64,000 bases of DNA, from the NCBI GenBank assembly GCA_034440615.1, contig JAOTOM010005111.1:755501-819500 (forward strand), written 5' to 3'. A program made the translations under genes and the position numbers. Source of the DNA: Ashinkailepas kermadecensis. Taxonomy: Eukaryota; Arthropoda; Thecostraca; Neolepadidae. The notes under the pieces were generated by a model. That model made no database searches. It was not told the origin of the DNA and was given only the letters and a program-made list of their open reading frames with translations. Shown one piece after another: positions 1 to 11,599 of the stretch (within the stretch, counting starts at the first letter, position 1; the number at the start of each line of letters is the position of its first letter).

Positions 1-1149
1 AAACAGACTCGGCGGTCGTAAAGCGGCCCGACCCGTGCGACTTGAGTCGTTCCGTCGTCGACAGTCGGTCTCAGTTGACCGCGCCGCAGCCGGTGGCAAG
101 ATTTAGTGGCCTCGTGCCGCCGGCCGGCCAACACGTGTGCCGCCGTTGCCACGTGTGCCACCGTTGCCACGTATGTGCGCATTCGACGCGCCACCCGCAG
201 TCGACGTCGCAGGAGGCACGCGGCGTTTTGGCTGACATGTTTTGAGTGTTTCCATGTTGTGTTCTGAATAGCGTGGATGTGCGCTCCGTGTGCGTGCGAC
301 TACTCACGACAGCGGTTATGCTACAGCAATGTCACACAGTATGTCCAAAGTGGAAGCTTTTGTGGAAGACAGCACGGAACGGAATCAATATTAATATCAT
401 AAGTATTTTCTTGCGCGTTTTGCTTACATCATTTACGGATCCATACCACTTGCATCCTAAGGATCTGGGTTATATATGATACAGCTGGCATTAATTCTCT
501 TCAGCTTTACGTTTGTGCGATGTTGAACTTTGCACAAAGCGAAAGATGCACTTGAAGCTATATGTTGCACAAGTTGCATGTGTACACTGTTGAATCTTAT
601 TTTACATATTGGATAGGAAGCATTGAAAGTCTTCATCACCTCTTACGTTCGATTGGAAACGAATGTGAACACTGATGCGACAGATCCACGCGTATGTGGC
701 TATCCCGAAGATTACCTGCCTATCGCCAGGTGCTTGTGTCTGCCCGGGTGTGTTGTCGCGTCCGCACCATGCAGTACCACTGAGGCCTGACATATGCGTG
801 TCCGTGACTGACGCCAGCCGCGCCCAGCGTCTGAACACCTGACTCGCCCCTTCCGAACTCCTCGTGCGCAGCCTTTTCTGCATCTGCTGGGTGTCAGCCC
901 ACGTGTCCGGCTTCACCGGCCCTCCCCTCCGCTCCTACTTCCTCTCCGCTGGCTATCACATAGCTAGGGGCAGCCGGCCAGCCTCGTCATGTACGGCTTG
1001 CTACAGATGGGCGTGCTATCGCCCGTACTTGGCCTATCTGGGTGCTGCTGACTCGCCAAGCATCGACACAGTCTGAACTGGCCGAGATCAGCCGTTATCG
1101 ACGGTCGTTGGCGACCGTAACCCGAGCCTGAGTGTGCCCGTTTGCGCAG
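1..1149. other. Upstream intron sequence of Lar, no feature seen
   Basis: I find no exon, RNA gene or repeat here that I can support. Open frames are short and overlap on both strands. If the FN3 exon at 1150 is correctly placed, this stretch is the 3' part of the preceding Lar intron, ending in a modest pyrimidine-containing acceptor (TTTGCGCAG at 1141-1149). Confidence 0.5.
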
Positions 1150-1283
1150 TGCCGAGCCAGCCCAACGGCCTGGTGGTGACCAAGAAGACCTCGACAACCG
1201 CCATCTGCCGCTGGAACAGGCCGGAACACTCGGGGGAGAGCATCATCAACTACATCGTATACTACAACGGCACCGATCAAAAG
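1150..1283 (+). CDS. Lar: LAR-type receptor tyrosine phosphatase, exon for first half of an FN3 repeat
   Basis: LAR-family (type IIa) receptor tyrosine phosphatases are axon-guidance and synapse-organising receptors with Ig and FN3 ectodomains and cytoplasmic phosphatase domains. The exon starts after an AG at 1148-1149 in phase 1, with the first residue V split, and encodes VPSQPNGL through YYNGTDQK: FN3 strands A-C with the core Trp in ICRW. It ends at AAG|GTGGGA (1283/1284) in phase 0. The motifs VPSQP, the Trp and the NYxxYY strand match the third FN3 repeat of insect Lar as I remember it. Joined to the exon at 14,951 the FN3 fold is completed in frame. The phase-1 start is typical of FN3-encoding exons. 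Flanking exons (Ig domains, FN3-1/2) lie outside the window. The family call rests on recall, not a search; Dscam- or DCC-type receptors are less likely alternatives. Confidence 0.8.
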
Positions 1284-1843
1284 GTGGGAGGCGGTGCTTC
1301 CTGCCCCGGGTGTGACTCAGTCTTCTTGAAACGCTTAAAACAACGTACTGGCTGCACCATCTGCTACGACTCGATAAGCATTAGACAAGCTGATTATGTG
1401 CATTCTCCTGCGACATGCACGATGTATGTCTTGCGCAAATGTGATGCATGTGGAGGCGATCATGAATCAGTTTGTCTGATCTGACGATTGCGCTTGTGTA
1501 ATGTGCTTATACGTGTTATGTGTGCTACTGTGGGAAGTTGTTCGGGATGCACGTTGAGGTCTACGTTGATTCCATGCGCCAAGGATTGTGGCGTGAAGCT
1601 GGCCGCCTGTCCCATCCGTCGGATGTGTTGCCGTCTGTGTGTCACGGGTCCCCACAGATCCGGGCCGGTACCGCATCTGTTTTTATTTCCACCTTACTCC
1701 GCCATTTGTTTCGATTTCCTGTGTCAACTCAGAAACGTCGTCCTGCAGTTCTGAAGCTCATTGCAGCCTGCGCTGTAGCACTGCACAGTGTACATTGCGC
1801 GGTGGTGCTTTGCTCTCGCGTCTGGCCGGCCGACTCCAAATGC

Positions 1844-1985
1844 TCGTCTTCTGCTCCTCTGCCGCTTCACCCGTCTGCTTGTGTACTCGTCTGCGGCGGT
1901 CGGCTGGTGACCGTTCGTCTTCTGCTCCTCTGCCGCTACACCCGTCTGCTTGTGTACTCGTCTGCGGCGGTCGGCTGGTGACCGC
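1844..1985. repeat. 71-bp tandem duplication
   Basis: A 71-bp unit starting TCGTCTTCTGCTCCTCTG occurs at 1844 and again at 1915, differing at only a few positions and continuing into the start of a third partial copy near 1986. It is intronic and creates a long but non-credible open frame over 1639-2247. Confidence 0.9.
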
Positions 1986-2507
1986 TCGTCTGTCTGGTCT
2001 GCTGCCGCGCCCAGCACACTTGACGTCGTTTGATGTCATTCCGGCCGGCGCGGCCCTTTTAGCCGGCCTGTTTGCGCCATCTGAAGAACTGGCTCGGACG
2101 CCGGCGTCAGACGGAAGTGGCGGCAAAAGCCACGCGCTGGCCTCTTCTGATTGGATTTCTGGAGAGTGGTTTCAGCTGTGTGGCTTTACAGCGCCGTCGG
2201 TTGGATGTTTCGTTTGCATGCATCCGGGACTGGTGAAATGCCGTTGAACGTTCACAGGTCATCACGCTGAATATCAATTCGGGCTCATGTTATTGCATAG
2301 TTTAAGTGTTTCGCTTGCGCAGTTTGAAGACTATCTATTGGTGTACTTATTATTGTCGCTGCAACGGCATGCAGATGGTACGCTGCCGTTGAAGCGTTAC
2401 TCTCAAGTCGCTGGTGAGTAGTGATTGCTATAGATATCCACTGCCGATTGTTGTATAGTCCCTTCCATCTACTCTCACACTAATCGAACATAGTTATGCA
2501 CCATGGA

Positions 2508-2676
2508 GGTCGCGGTAGCTCAGCCGGCAGGGCGCTGAACCCTTGATTGCAAGATCGTGGGTTCGAACTCCACAACCGGCGAGATTTCTGAGTCCACCCG
2601 CGACCAATCGGCACGACAGGTCGGCGACGCCGTTTGGCCCAGCAGTAGAATGCGTCGTAAAAGAACCCAGGTACGA
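2508..2676 (+). mobile_element. tRNA-derived SINE, copy 1 (tRNA-Lys-like head)
   Basis: The 5' part is tRNA-like: an A box around GGTAGCTCAGCCGG (2514-2527) and a B box GTGGGTTCGAA (about 2558-2568). The anticodon region CCCTTGA resembles tRNA-Lys(CTT), but the stems are imperfect, so this is not a functional tRNA. The roughly 100-bp body shares GAGTCCACCCG, GACCAATCGGC and GAATGCGTCGTAAAAGAACC with a second, inverted copy at 37,547-37,719. Two copies sharing both head and body establish a SINE family. It lies in the Lar intron in sense orientation. I see no clear target-site duplication here. Confidence 0.85.
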
Positions 2677-3607
2677 TGCGTTGTCAATCATGATTTACAG
2701 TTTATCCCACTGAATATCGTGTTCACGCATGCTGGCTCAGGCGTCACAATTGTTGATGAAATGTCAGGCAGTATTTATGTGTCGCGCAACATGTGCGCGC
2801 TTGCCTTCCCTGGTCGAATAAGATAATCCTTGACACGGTGTGACGAATAGCGTGCGGTCGATGCGCCACACACCCGAAACAACCAGCTTGTCGACTACCC
2901 ATTTGCGTTGAATTTTCCGCTGACCGGAAACAATCTCGCGCTGCGTATATAGCAAATACAGTGAATGCGTCCTTTGGGCCCAGATAACCGACCTCAGAGA
3001 GAGAGAGAGGGGGTCCGACGAAGTACAGTGTTCCCTGATGGGTCGGTAAACTGCCCCCGGCGAATCAGAGGTCACAGCATAGCTGATACGAGACACGCAT
3101 CCAGGCGCAGTGTGCTTCCGTTTCATGGGTCCAGTTGGACTGGCGTCAGGTAATCACTGGTAGAAGGAGACCCTGGCAGTGTTACTTGGCACCGAACGGG
3201 CGACCAGCAGCGGCTCAGGGCGGTGCGCCGGGGATCGAATAGAACCAGGACGAGCGCCAGGCAGTGTGGGGGTAACGAGTATGCCTCTGGGGCCTGGATG
3301 CAGGTCTGTCCGTAACGGCGAGACCCGGGCGCGGATCTGACTGTCGCACAGAGACGCGAGCACTGGGTCGGACTCGGACCCGGACACCGAGATCCGGACA
3401 CGGATCTGGCCGTCACACCGTATGCCGACATGGATCCACGGATCTGACAGTCGCACCGTGTGCCGACATGGATTTAAGTGGTCGACGTCCGGCCATGGCG
3501 GCCAGGCAGCATCCTCCGCCTTCCCGTCGGCTCATGCAGGGTCTGGCGGAAGTGCCGACCCGGTGCTGTGGCAGGTGCCGCTGGGACGGTCGCTCCAATC
3601 GACAGTC

Positions 3608-4594
3608 TGACCTCGCCCACCTCAGCGGCTGCAAGCGCCACACCCACTGCAGCCCGATCTCACCCACCTCAGTGGCTGCAAGTGTCAGACCGACTACAGC
3701 CCAACCTCGCCCACCTCAGCGGCTGCAAATGTCAGACCGACTACAGCCCGACCTCGCCCACCTCAGCGGCTGCAAGTGTCAGACCGACTACAGCCCGATC
3801 TCGCCCACCTCAGCGGCTGCAAGCACCAGACCAGACCGACTACAGCCCGACCTCGCCCACCTCAGCGGCTGCAAGTGTCAGACCGACTACAGCCCGACCT
3901 CGCCCACCTCAGCGGCTGCAAGCACCACACCGACTACAGTCTGACCTCGCCCATCTCAGCGGCTGCAAGCACCAGACCGACTACAGTCTGACCTCGCCCA
4001 CCTCAACGACTGCAAGCACCAGACCGACTACAGTCTGACCTCGCCCACCTCAGCGGCTGCAAGCACCACACCGACTACAGTCTGACCTCGCCCACCTCAG
4101 CGGCTGCAAGCACACACCGACTACAGTCTGACCTCGCCCACCTCAGCGGCTGCAAGCACCACACCGACTACAGTCTGACCTCGCCCACCTCAGCGGCTGC
4201 AAGCACCACACCGACTACAGTCTGACCTCGCCCACCTCAGCGGCTGCAAGCACCACACCGACTACAGTCTGACCTCGCCCACCTCAGCGGCTGCAAGCAC
4301 CAGAGCGACTACAGTCTGACCTCCCCCACCTCAGCGGCTGCGAGCACCAGACCGACTACAGCCCGACCTCGCCCACCTCAGCGGCTGCGAGCACCAGACC
4401 GACTACAGCCCGACCTCGCCCACCTCAGCGGCTGCAAGCACCAGACCGACTACAGTCTGACCTCGCCCACCTCAGCGGCTGCGAGCACCACACCGACTAC
4501 AGTCTGACCTCGCCCACCTCAGCGGCTGCAAGCACTACACCGACTGCAGTCTGACCTCGCCCACCTCAGCGGCTGCAAGCACCACACCGACTGC
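3608..4594. repeat. 47-bp minisatellite, about 21 copies
   Basis: The unit contains CTCAGCGGCTGCAAGCACCA and CGACTACAGTCTGACCTCGC; successive CAGCGGCTGC motifs start 47 bp apart (for example 4051, 4098 and 4191), with occasional 46- or 52-bp units. Variant blocks differ by AAGTGTCAGACC versus AAGCACCACACC and by TACAGCCCGACC versus TACAGTCTGACC, so variants are clustered. Because 47 is not a multiple of 3, the stop-free reading frames across it (3468-4038) are by-products, not genes. Confidence 0.95.
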
Positions 4595-4999
4595 AGATGG
4601 TCATGTGGCTGACGTGTCGGAGATGTGTGATGCAAATCATTCGGATGAAATCGCTGCGGCTCGGGCTGGCAGGAGATGGAATGGCCGGAGTAGTCGTGAA
4701 TTCCTCGATAAACTCGCCAGGGGAATGGAAACGCCGTTAGCTGTAGGCTTAGCGTCGTTTGGCGGGCACTACATGAGTTGTGTGTGTGTTTGAGAGGGGG
4801 ACATGAAAAAAATACTGCCGTACGTGTGCGACAGTATTGGTTGCGGTGGCGGCGCAGATCATGCCGACTATTACATGTGCGGTCGGCATCGCCTCTGGGC
4901 AGACGTGGAGATGAAGCTTGCTATTCGCATTGGCGCAAAATGATCCAAGTAGTCGGCACGCCCTGAAGCAGCAACCCACCACCACCGGGGTGTTAGTTG

Positions 5000-5860
5000 C
5001 GAGGCGGAAACCATAATATCACGGAGCCAGAGCCGAAGCCATAGGTAGCAGATTAAAATACCACGGAGTCGAAGCCCAAGCCAGTGGTTAGAAGGTGACA
5101 AGAAGCCGAAGCCGAGGCCGAAGCCGAAGCCAAGAGTGGATACGTTCCCAAGCCAACGTAGCCAATGCCAAAATACGTGGCTTCGCAAAGGCAAAACCGT
5201 TGGCATCTGACCAAGTGAGGGCGAAGCGAAAGCCAATCCTTTTAGTTAGGCAAAGCCAAGGCTGAATCCAATATTTCTTGAATTGAGAAATGATGATGAC
5301 ATTTAGAATCGTTCAGTGAAAAGTGTCTTGCTCTATTATTGCAAGCAATTTCGACTCGAGGCGGGAAACTCCATCGGAATTACGGGGCCGGCAACCAGTC
5401 ATAGGATCCTCCTAGAAATGTTGAGGCCATGGGAAGGGAGTGTTGACCGATGGGGAGTTATCTGACCGGTGGCGAGTGAATTTAATTATTTTAGAGGGGA
5501 TCCCATGAGGGGCATTCTCCAACCTGGAGGAATAATGTGTACTAGGGTGAATGCATCTCCTAAACACCTACCCACACAATTTCATCTAACTTCAAATAGC
5601 ATATGGTGAGCTCACGCGAAACCAAACTTATGGCCCCAAAGCTGAAGGAACAGCATGTTAAGAAACCGATGTCAAAATGTCACGAAGCCAAGGTCGAAGC
5701 AAAGCCGGCAGTTCAAATTTATACGAAGCCGAAGCCGACTGTTAAAAAGTCACGCAGCCGAAGCCGAGGCCAGTAGTTTAAAATGGCACGAAGCCAAAGC
5801 TCAAGCCAATACCGACATAACCATGGTTTCGCGAAGCCGAAGCCGGCTTTGCTCTCATGT
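5000..5860. repeat. Degenerate AAGCCGAAGCC repeat in two blocks
   Basis: Blocks at about 5000-5235 and 5650-5860 are built of irregular 35-45-bp units that each carry runs of the hexamer-like AAGCCG/GAGGCC followed by an AT-rich TTTAAAATGGCACG-type segment. The 5236-5650 spacer shows no repeats or genes. On the minus strand the arrays read as Leu/Arg- or Gly/Phe-rich frames that are not credible proteins. Confidence 0.75.
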
Positions 5861-8800
5861 CTGCGTCTGAGTCGGTATCACGCCGCGCGGTTTTTCATCT
5901 GCCATATCAATATCTTTCTGTCGTCGGCCCTCTCGACAGCCAGGTGCCGGCAGGGGCGGGCGCTGGTCAGAGCGTGGCTGATCCTTCCCTTCGACAGTCG
6001 CCAGGACGGGCCGGCAACAACTTCCCGCCGACAGCCATCAGTATGAATGGCACGTGCATTGTGCAAATCCAGTCTGAGCGAGTTGGGAGCCGCGCGACGC
6101 GTAGCCATCACTGCACCAAGTTGGCCCGAACCTTTAAGGCCGCTGCCGCGGTGGGCCCAATCACATTACGAAGGTGCCGGCGGACTAATGGTTTCGGCGA
6201 AGAGATACTTTTCGGCCGGTTCTCTGTGTGTAGCGCGTCGCGGCCGCCGACGCATGCATTATTCAGCGGCCGCGGGTCGGCGGCGTTTTTGTCCCCCGGG
6301 TCGGGCGGGCACTGTTTGCCGCCGCGTGTCGTGGGGGCGACGGGTCGGCTCTGTTTGCTCAGCCAGGCTCGTCACTGCAGTCGACTGCGGTCCAGACGGC
6401 AGGAAGTGCCACTCTGCCACCGGGGGCTATGTTGTAGTGGTTTTATACTGCCTTTTTCTTCTTTTTTTGTGATGAGTGCCCCCACATTTACCGGCGTTTG
6501 GTTACAATTTCGACATCCTATAGCGGGCATGTTCTTGTTTTTCAGTTATGGACGGTGACTTAGACTTGAATGTTCGTCCACAACATAATTCACTAGTAGA
6601 TTGCTGTTGCTAATTGCAGTTCATATTCACCCCTGATTACGGGTGGTATTTGGTTGCGGGACGATATGCCAGTCGCGGTGGTTATCTGCCCCGCTTCACC
6701 TCCCCCCCCCACCCGCCCTAATAACCATGAATCCTTGAAAATCGCACTTTATCCACTAGACGGACCTTCCGCTCTCTTACATTTATGTTCAAAGATGCAT
6801 GCGAATTGGTCGTGTAAGTCAGTAATGCCATCTCGATGAGCATTATGTCAATGACGTCTTCTCAACAAAACGAGCTCATTTCTCTTAGTTGGCGATCATC
6901 TGACCTTTTGCTGATGTTCGACGTTCCCCGTTGTGTCCAAAGCGTGGTGAAAATGATGGCATGTACCAGTTGAACGGGAGACCGGCGGCTTCACAGTGCC
7001 GGAAGGAACAGCTGACGCCACTGCTGCGGCTCAATCGAGCTGCTTATTTGGCTTGTAAAGTTGCACCGGGTGTCGTTCCAGTGTCGCTGTTCTACTGAAG
7101 TCTCCGACATCTTGAATCTCTACCGTGGCAGAGCATGAGCTGGCATGCAAATTTTGAAGTGTTTGGCCGCCTATACCGTTTTTGGCCTATGAAGGTACCC
7201 CAATGATATTCATCTGTTGGAGTGTATCACTGTTTTTGGCTTATGATGGTACCAGGTACCCCAATGATATTCATGGGTTCGTACCTGGCAAGGAAGACTC
7301 ATCGCATTAGCCGCGTGTCACGACATGAATTAGGGGTGCGTTGGCCTCCAGTAGCTGGGTAGGCCAAATACCAGACATGATTATCACGGTCGGTGGTGGT
7401 TCTTGATATCCTGCTGATCATGTGTATTTTTCCACTAGTAGGGGTGGGTACTCAAGCACTCCCAAAGTATAGGTATCTATCAGTGGCAAATGTTTGGTGT
7501 TAAGAGGTCGTACCCATTTCTGTTCAATGTGATAAATTAAAGGTATTGGTAGCCCCTCGTTATCAGGGAGGATTGAAGTATGGCAGAGCATATTTCAGAT
7601 GCGCCTTTGTGGAGTCATCACACCTGGTCCATTTTGTGATGATTATGACGCATTCGATGCTGGTTCTGTCTTCACCTATTTCCGCCTCTGTTGCTGAAGC
7701 CTTTCTATCAGTATCGGCTGTCTGCCTTAAATCTCTTAGGCTCCCCAATTCTGCAGTTCCGTGCCAGAAATGCACCTTGTTCGATAGAGTGCACTGAGTG
7801 CTTTTTTGAGCGAATTGTAAACCTGCCCCGGGCTTCTCCCTCTCAGCGGAATTTCATTGCGCATGTATTGTCGACAGGCTTGATGGAGGTTATAGCCGCT
7901 CAAAGGATACCTCTCTAATGTTGTATGCTTTTATTCATCTGGAAATCCCAACTCCCGCCAACCCATCCACCGATATTCTGATTTGCCTGTGAGATGTGTT
8001 GTGCCCCGCCTCCGTCGGTTTCGGCTGGCACGTATTTATGCTGTTGTTTTCGAGTTGCATCTTCCTTCGCGGTGCCAGTAATCAGGAGCAGAATCCTGCC
8101 GTTCCTCTCACTCCTTACGTGTCTGGTCGGACATCTAGCCGCCGTACTCGGCAGTGTCAGCTCGCACATGTGTGCTCTGCAGTGTAATTCGCCGAGTGCG
8201 CCGTCGGTTATGAATATTTGAACGCCTCCAGCGTTCATTCGTGTAATTAATTGGCGCGGCGCGTTGTCGGTGTAGCTGCTGCGAATGGCACGTGGCATTG
8301 ACGGTGACTCGACTGGGCCGAGGAGACTCGGCATCCCTGCGCTGTTGTTCGGTTCGGCTGGGGTGATGTTCATGCGGTGTGGCATGCCGCTGATGTCGGA
8401 CGTTCCGTCAGCTGTGCAAATGTTACGGTCTGCTGTGCGTCCTGTGGCTTGAGTGATAGCTGAGGCGATCTTGTCTGGACCGCGATCACGTGGTTCTAAA
8501 GAGCTGCCGGGAACTGCCTGCTATTGGCTGAACTGTATCAACGGTCAGTGGGAGGCAGCCGACCCCTCGGCTGGCGAGCCCGACCGTCCGACGAAAACTC
8601 AGCGACTCCCTACGAGCGGCGCGACAGTCTACCCTCGTTCAGCAGCTCATTAGCGACTCTCGGACCCGGGACTCCCCGCTGCCGGCGGCGAGCCAAACCT
8701 GACTGGCTGGGGGAGGAAGTACCTCGCCTTCATAGTGTGGTTACCGTATCCGATTGCCATATTGCCGCCGAACAGACACGTTGCATCACCCATTGCTCAG

Positions 8801-9715
8801 AGGGGGGGTGGCGAGTTCGACGATACTCGGTCAGCGAGGTTCTACATGGACACCGTTCACATGTTGACATGGGCGAAAGTGTCCATGGCCGGCACCGGCC
8901 AACCGACGGCACCCAGAGGCCAAACAATGCCACGCGACCCCCGAGCTCGCGCTGCGGACACCATGCCACCTTAGAGCGCCACCTCCGTCTTCATCTGGCT
9001 GGCGTGACGCCGCCTGCCGACTGGGTCCGTGACATATTTCGACAAGTCAGAATACATGCACATTAAATGCAACTATAGTTTTGATACCTGACGTGTCACT
9101 GAGGCGCCAGCCAGAGGTTAGATTCGTCGCACAGCGACCGTTTTTACGGGCTCGAACTTACCGGTTGCATGTGCGAGCGTGGAGCGGAGAGCGCGCTGCC
9201 CCGAAAGCCGCGGTCCAATGTGTTTCCGTGTGGCAATATTGTTGCAACATAAGGCAATCTGGTGTCGTCCTTACGTGCTGGTAGAAAGTTTTCGGGCAAA
9301 GTTGGCTGGCAGCTGGGTTCGTCGGGTTTCGCTGGGAAGGGTCAATGTAGGCTGGTTACTCGACCAGCGCCGTCAACCCTCCTCACATCTCAGGAGTATG
9401 CTTCTCACGAACTACCGTTGGTGTCGAAGTGAGCCTGAACCAATCTGATCACGTGCGCGCCCATATGGGCAGGCGGTGTTCGACGATGGTCAGTAGCCCG
9501 ATGTTCGTTTTCCCCGCGTTATTGCGGGTGGCCAGACGCCATGAGCGTCCTACCACCGGACATTGTCTTACATTTCCATTGTGTTAGTGAATGCTAATAC
9601 CTTGAAGAGAGTTCACCTCCTGATTTACCGTCTGCGATGTGAAGTGTGACATCGTGCAACTGCAACAGTGGAGAAAAACAAACTAAAATTGATCTTCATG
9701 AAGCTATCGCCGGGG
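5861..9715. other. Intronic sequence, one 54-bp duplication, otherwise nothing recognised
   Basis: Longer open frames here (5857-6558, 8524-9066) have no recognisable domain, no conserved context and Arg/Ser/Pro-rich composition expected from GC-rich noncoding DNA. The only structure seen is a two-copy direct duplication of about 54 bp near 7175-7285, sharing GTTTTTGGC and GGTACCCCAATGATATTCAT. Confidence 0.5.
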
Positions 9716-10232
9716 AGGGCCATCTGTTCCTGCCCTGTAAGACACACCCGTCTGCTGCCATCTGTTCCTGCCCTGTAAGACACACCCGCCTGTTGCCCTC
9801 TGTTCCTGCCCTGTAAGACACACCTCTCTCCCTCCGTCCTGCCCTGTAAGACACACCCCCTCCATCTGTTCCTGCCCTGTAAGACACACCCGTCTGCTGC
9901 CATCTGTTCCTGCCCTGTAAGACACACCCGCCTGTTGCCTCTGTTCCGCCCTGTAAGACACACCCGTCTGCTCCTCTTCCCGTCTGCTGCCATCTGTTCC
10001 TGCCCTGTAAGACACACCCGTCTGCTGCCATCTGTTCCTGCCCTGTAAGACACACCCGCCTGTTGCCCTCTGTTCCTGCCCTGTAAGACACACCCGTCTG
10101 CTGCCATCTGTTCCTGCCCTGTAAGACACACCCGTCTGCTGCCATCTGTTCCTGCCCTGTAAGACACACCCGCCTGTTGCCCTCTGTTCCTGTCCTGTAA
10201 GACACACCCGTCTGCTGCCCTCTGTTCCCGCC
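9716..10232. repeat. 38-bp minisatellite, about 13 copies
   Basis: The unit contains CCCTGTAAGACACACCCGTC followed by TGCTGCCATCTGTTCCTG. Consecutive CCCTGTAAG motifs lie at 9733 and 9771, giving a 38-bp period. CGTCTGCTGCCATC units alternate with CGCCTGTTGCCCTC units, so there is a higher-order arrangement, and a few units are truncated (9830-9870, 9940-9990). Minus-strand open frames across it are artefacts of the repeat. Confidence 0.95.
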
Positions 10233-10800
10233 CCCACGCGCGTGGTACGCCCCGGCGGCACGCTCACCTGGTGACCTTTTGCGTCGGCGGGGCGGCCACC
10301 GCGGCGGGGCGGCCACCGCGGCGGGGCGCCGCCGTTTGTGCGGCTGCGGCAGTCATCAGGCGGCGGTTATTGTCACGTGGCGGCTCACCTGGGCGGCGGC
10401 GGCAGATCTGGCCGGCTTCAGACGCGTCATCAGTGGCTCGGCGCGCCGCCTGCGCTCTACATATTTAATGTCGGCCGGTAATGCGGCGCGGTCGGCGGAA
10501 GCGCTGCCGCGGCGGCCTCTCCCCAGACGCAGCCGGCCGCCGGCCTGTGTTTGAGTTGGTGCGGATCGCAGCGACGGTCTCGTGTCAATTTAGTGAGGCA
10601 GCCTCCGGGGCGGGAAGTTTGCCGAGCCTCGGATCGGCGGATTTGCTCGGATTTCGGCGATCAATGCTTTCCCGGCGGTGACAGTGCGGCTGGCCGTTCC
10701 GCCGGCCGTCGAGAGGTGCTGGCCGCCGACGCTGGACACCTCCGGTCGGGCGATGCGGCACACAGCCGTGATGATGGAGGACGGTCGAGCCCGGCGGACG
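10230..10800. promoter_or_regulatory. CpG-rich, GC-box-containing block in the Lar intron (candidate CpG island)
   Basis: This roughly 570-bp stretch is strongly GC-rich with dense CpG. It begins with two and a half copies of a 17-bp GCGGCGGGGCGGCCACC unit that carries GGGGCGG boxes (about 10,290-10,335). A TATTTAA sequence follows at about 10,461. These features resemble an intronic promoter or CpG island, but no first exon can be identified. It could equally be GC-rich repeat drift next to the minisatellite. Confidence 0.35.
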
Positions 10801-11142
10801 GGTCTCCCCGCACTGAAAATTTTCAACTGCGCTTGGTGTATTGAATTGAAGGTGATTCCCCAAGCGGCCCATATCCTGACTGCCATGGCACAGTTTGCGT
10901 CGCGACATTGTATAATTCATGAACCTCCGTTGCATGATTCATGTAATATGGCCAACATGCAAGGGCGCCAGAATTTCCACCGTTCCAATTAGCCTTTCGA
11001 TCGGAGTAAAACGTTATGAAGAGTTCTTCAGTAGCTGGCTCGATGATAAAAAATCGTTTCTTTTCATTCTGAGTGACTTGCGCAAATGACCATTATATGA
11101 CCAATTCTGGTCAGTTGGCAGTAAAACTTCGAAAACCAAACA

Positions 11143-11562
11143 GTCTGGTATGAGGTGGAATGGTGTGCTTGCTGTTCATGGATTAGTGTAAGATGGAATG
11201 GTGTGCTTGCGTTCATGGACTGGGATGAGGTGGAATGGTGTGCTTACTGTTCATGAACTGGTATGAGGTGGAATGGTGTGCTTGCTGTTCATGAACTGGT
11301 ATGAGGTGGAATGGTGTGCTTGCTGTTCATGAACTGGTATGAGGTGGAATGGTGTGCTTGCTGTTCATGGACTGGTATGAGGTCGAATGGTGTGTTTATT
11401 GTTCATGGAATGGCGTGTTTACTGTTCATGGACTGGTATCAGGTCGAATGGTGTGTTTACTGTTCATATAATGGCGTGCTTACTGTTCATGGACTGGTAT
11501 GAGGTGGAATAGTGTGATTGCTGTTCATGAACTGGTATGAGGTGGAATGGTGTGCTCAACAT
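11143..11562. repeat. Second 38-bp minisatellite, about 11 copies
   Basis: The unit reads CTGGTATGAGGTGGAATGGT then GTGCTTGCTGTTCATGAA. CTGGTATG occurs at 11,258 and 11,296, a 38-bp period. Units toward the 3' end are shortened (GTTCATGGAATGGC...). It is unrelated in sequence to the 38-bp array at 9716-10,232. Confidence 0.92.
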
Positions 11563-11599
11563 GTGGTCACAAGTTTGCTTCCGAAACACGCTGCTTGAG

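Noticed and set aside
1639..2247. 202-codon frame over a Ser/Cys-rich stretch
   Set aside because: It coincides with a 71-bp tandem duplication in intron sequence and shows no domain.
2508..2582. Functional tRNA-Lys gene
   Set aside because: Anticodon and acceptor stems are mispaired, and the sequence continues into a body shared with the copy at 37.6 kb, so it is a SINE head.
5857..6558. 233-codon plus-strand frame in the Lar intron
   Set aside because: GC-rich, overlapped by frames on other phases and the opposite strand, with no recognisable motif.
9625..10316. Three overlapping minus-strand frames of 180-206 codons
   Set aside because: They are by-products of the 38-bp minisatellite, open in all frames.
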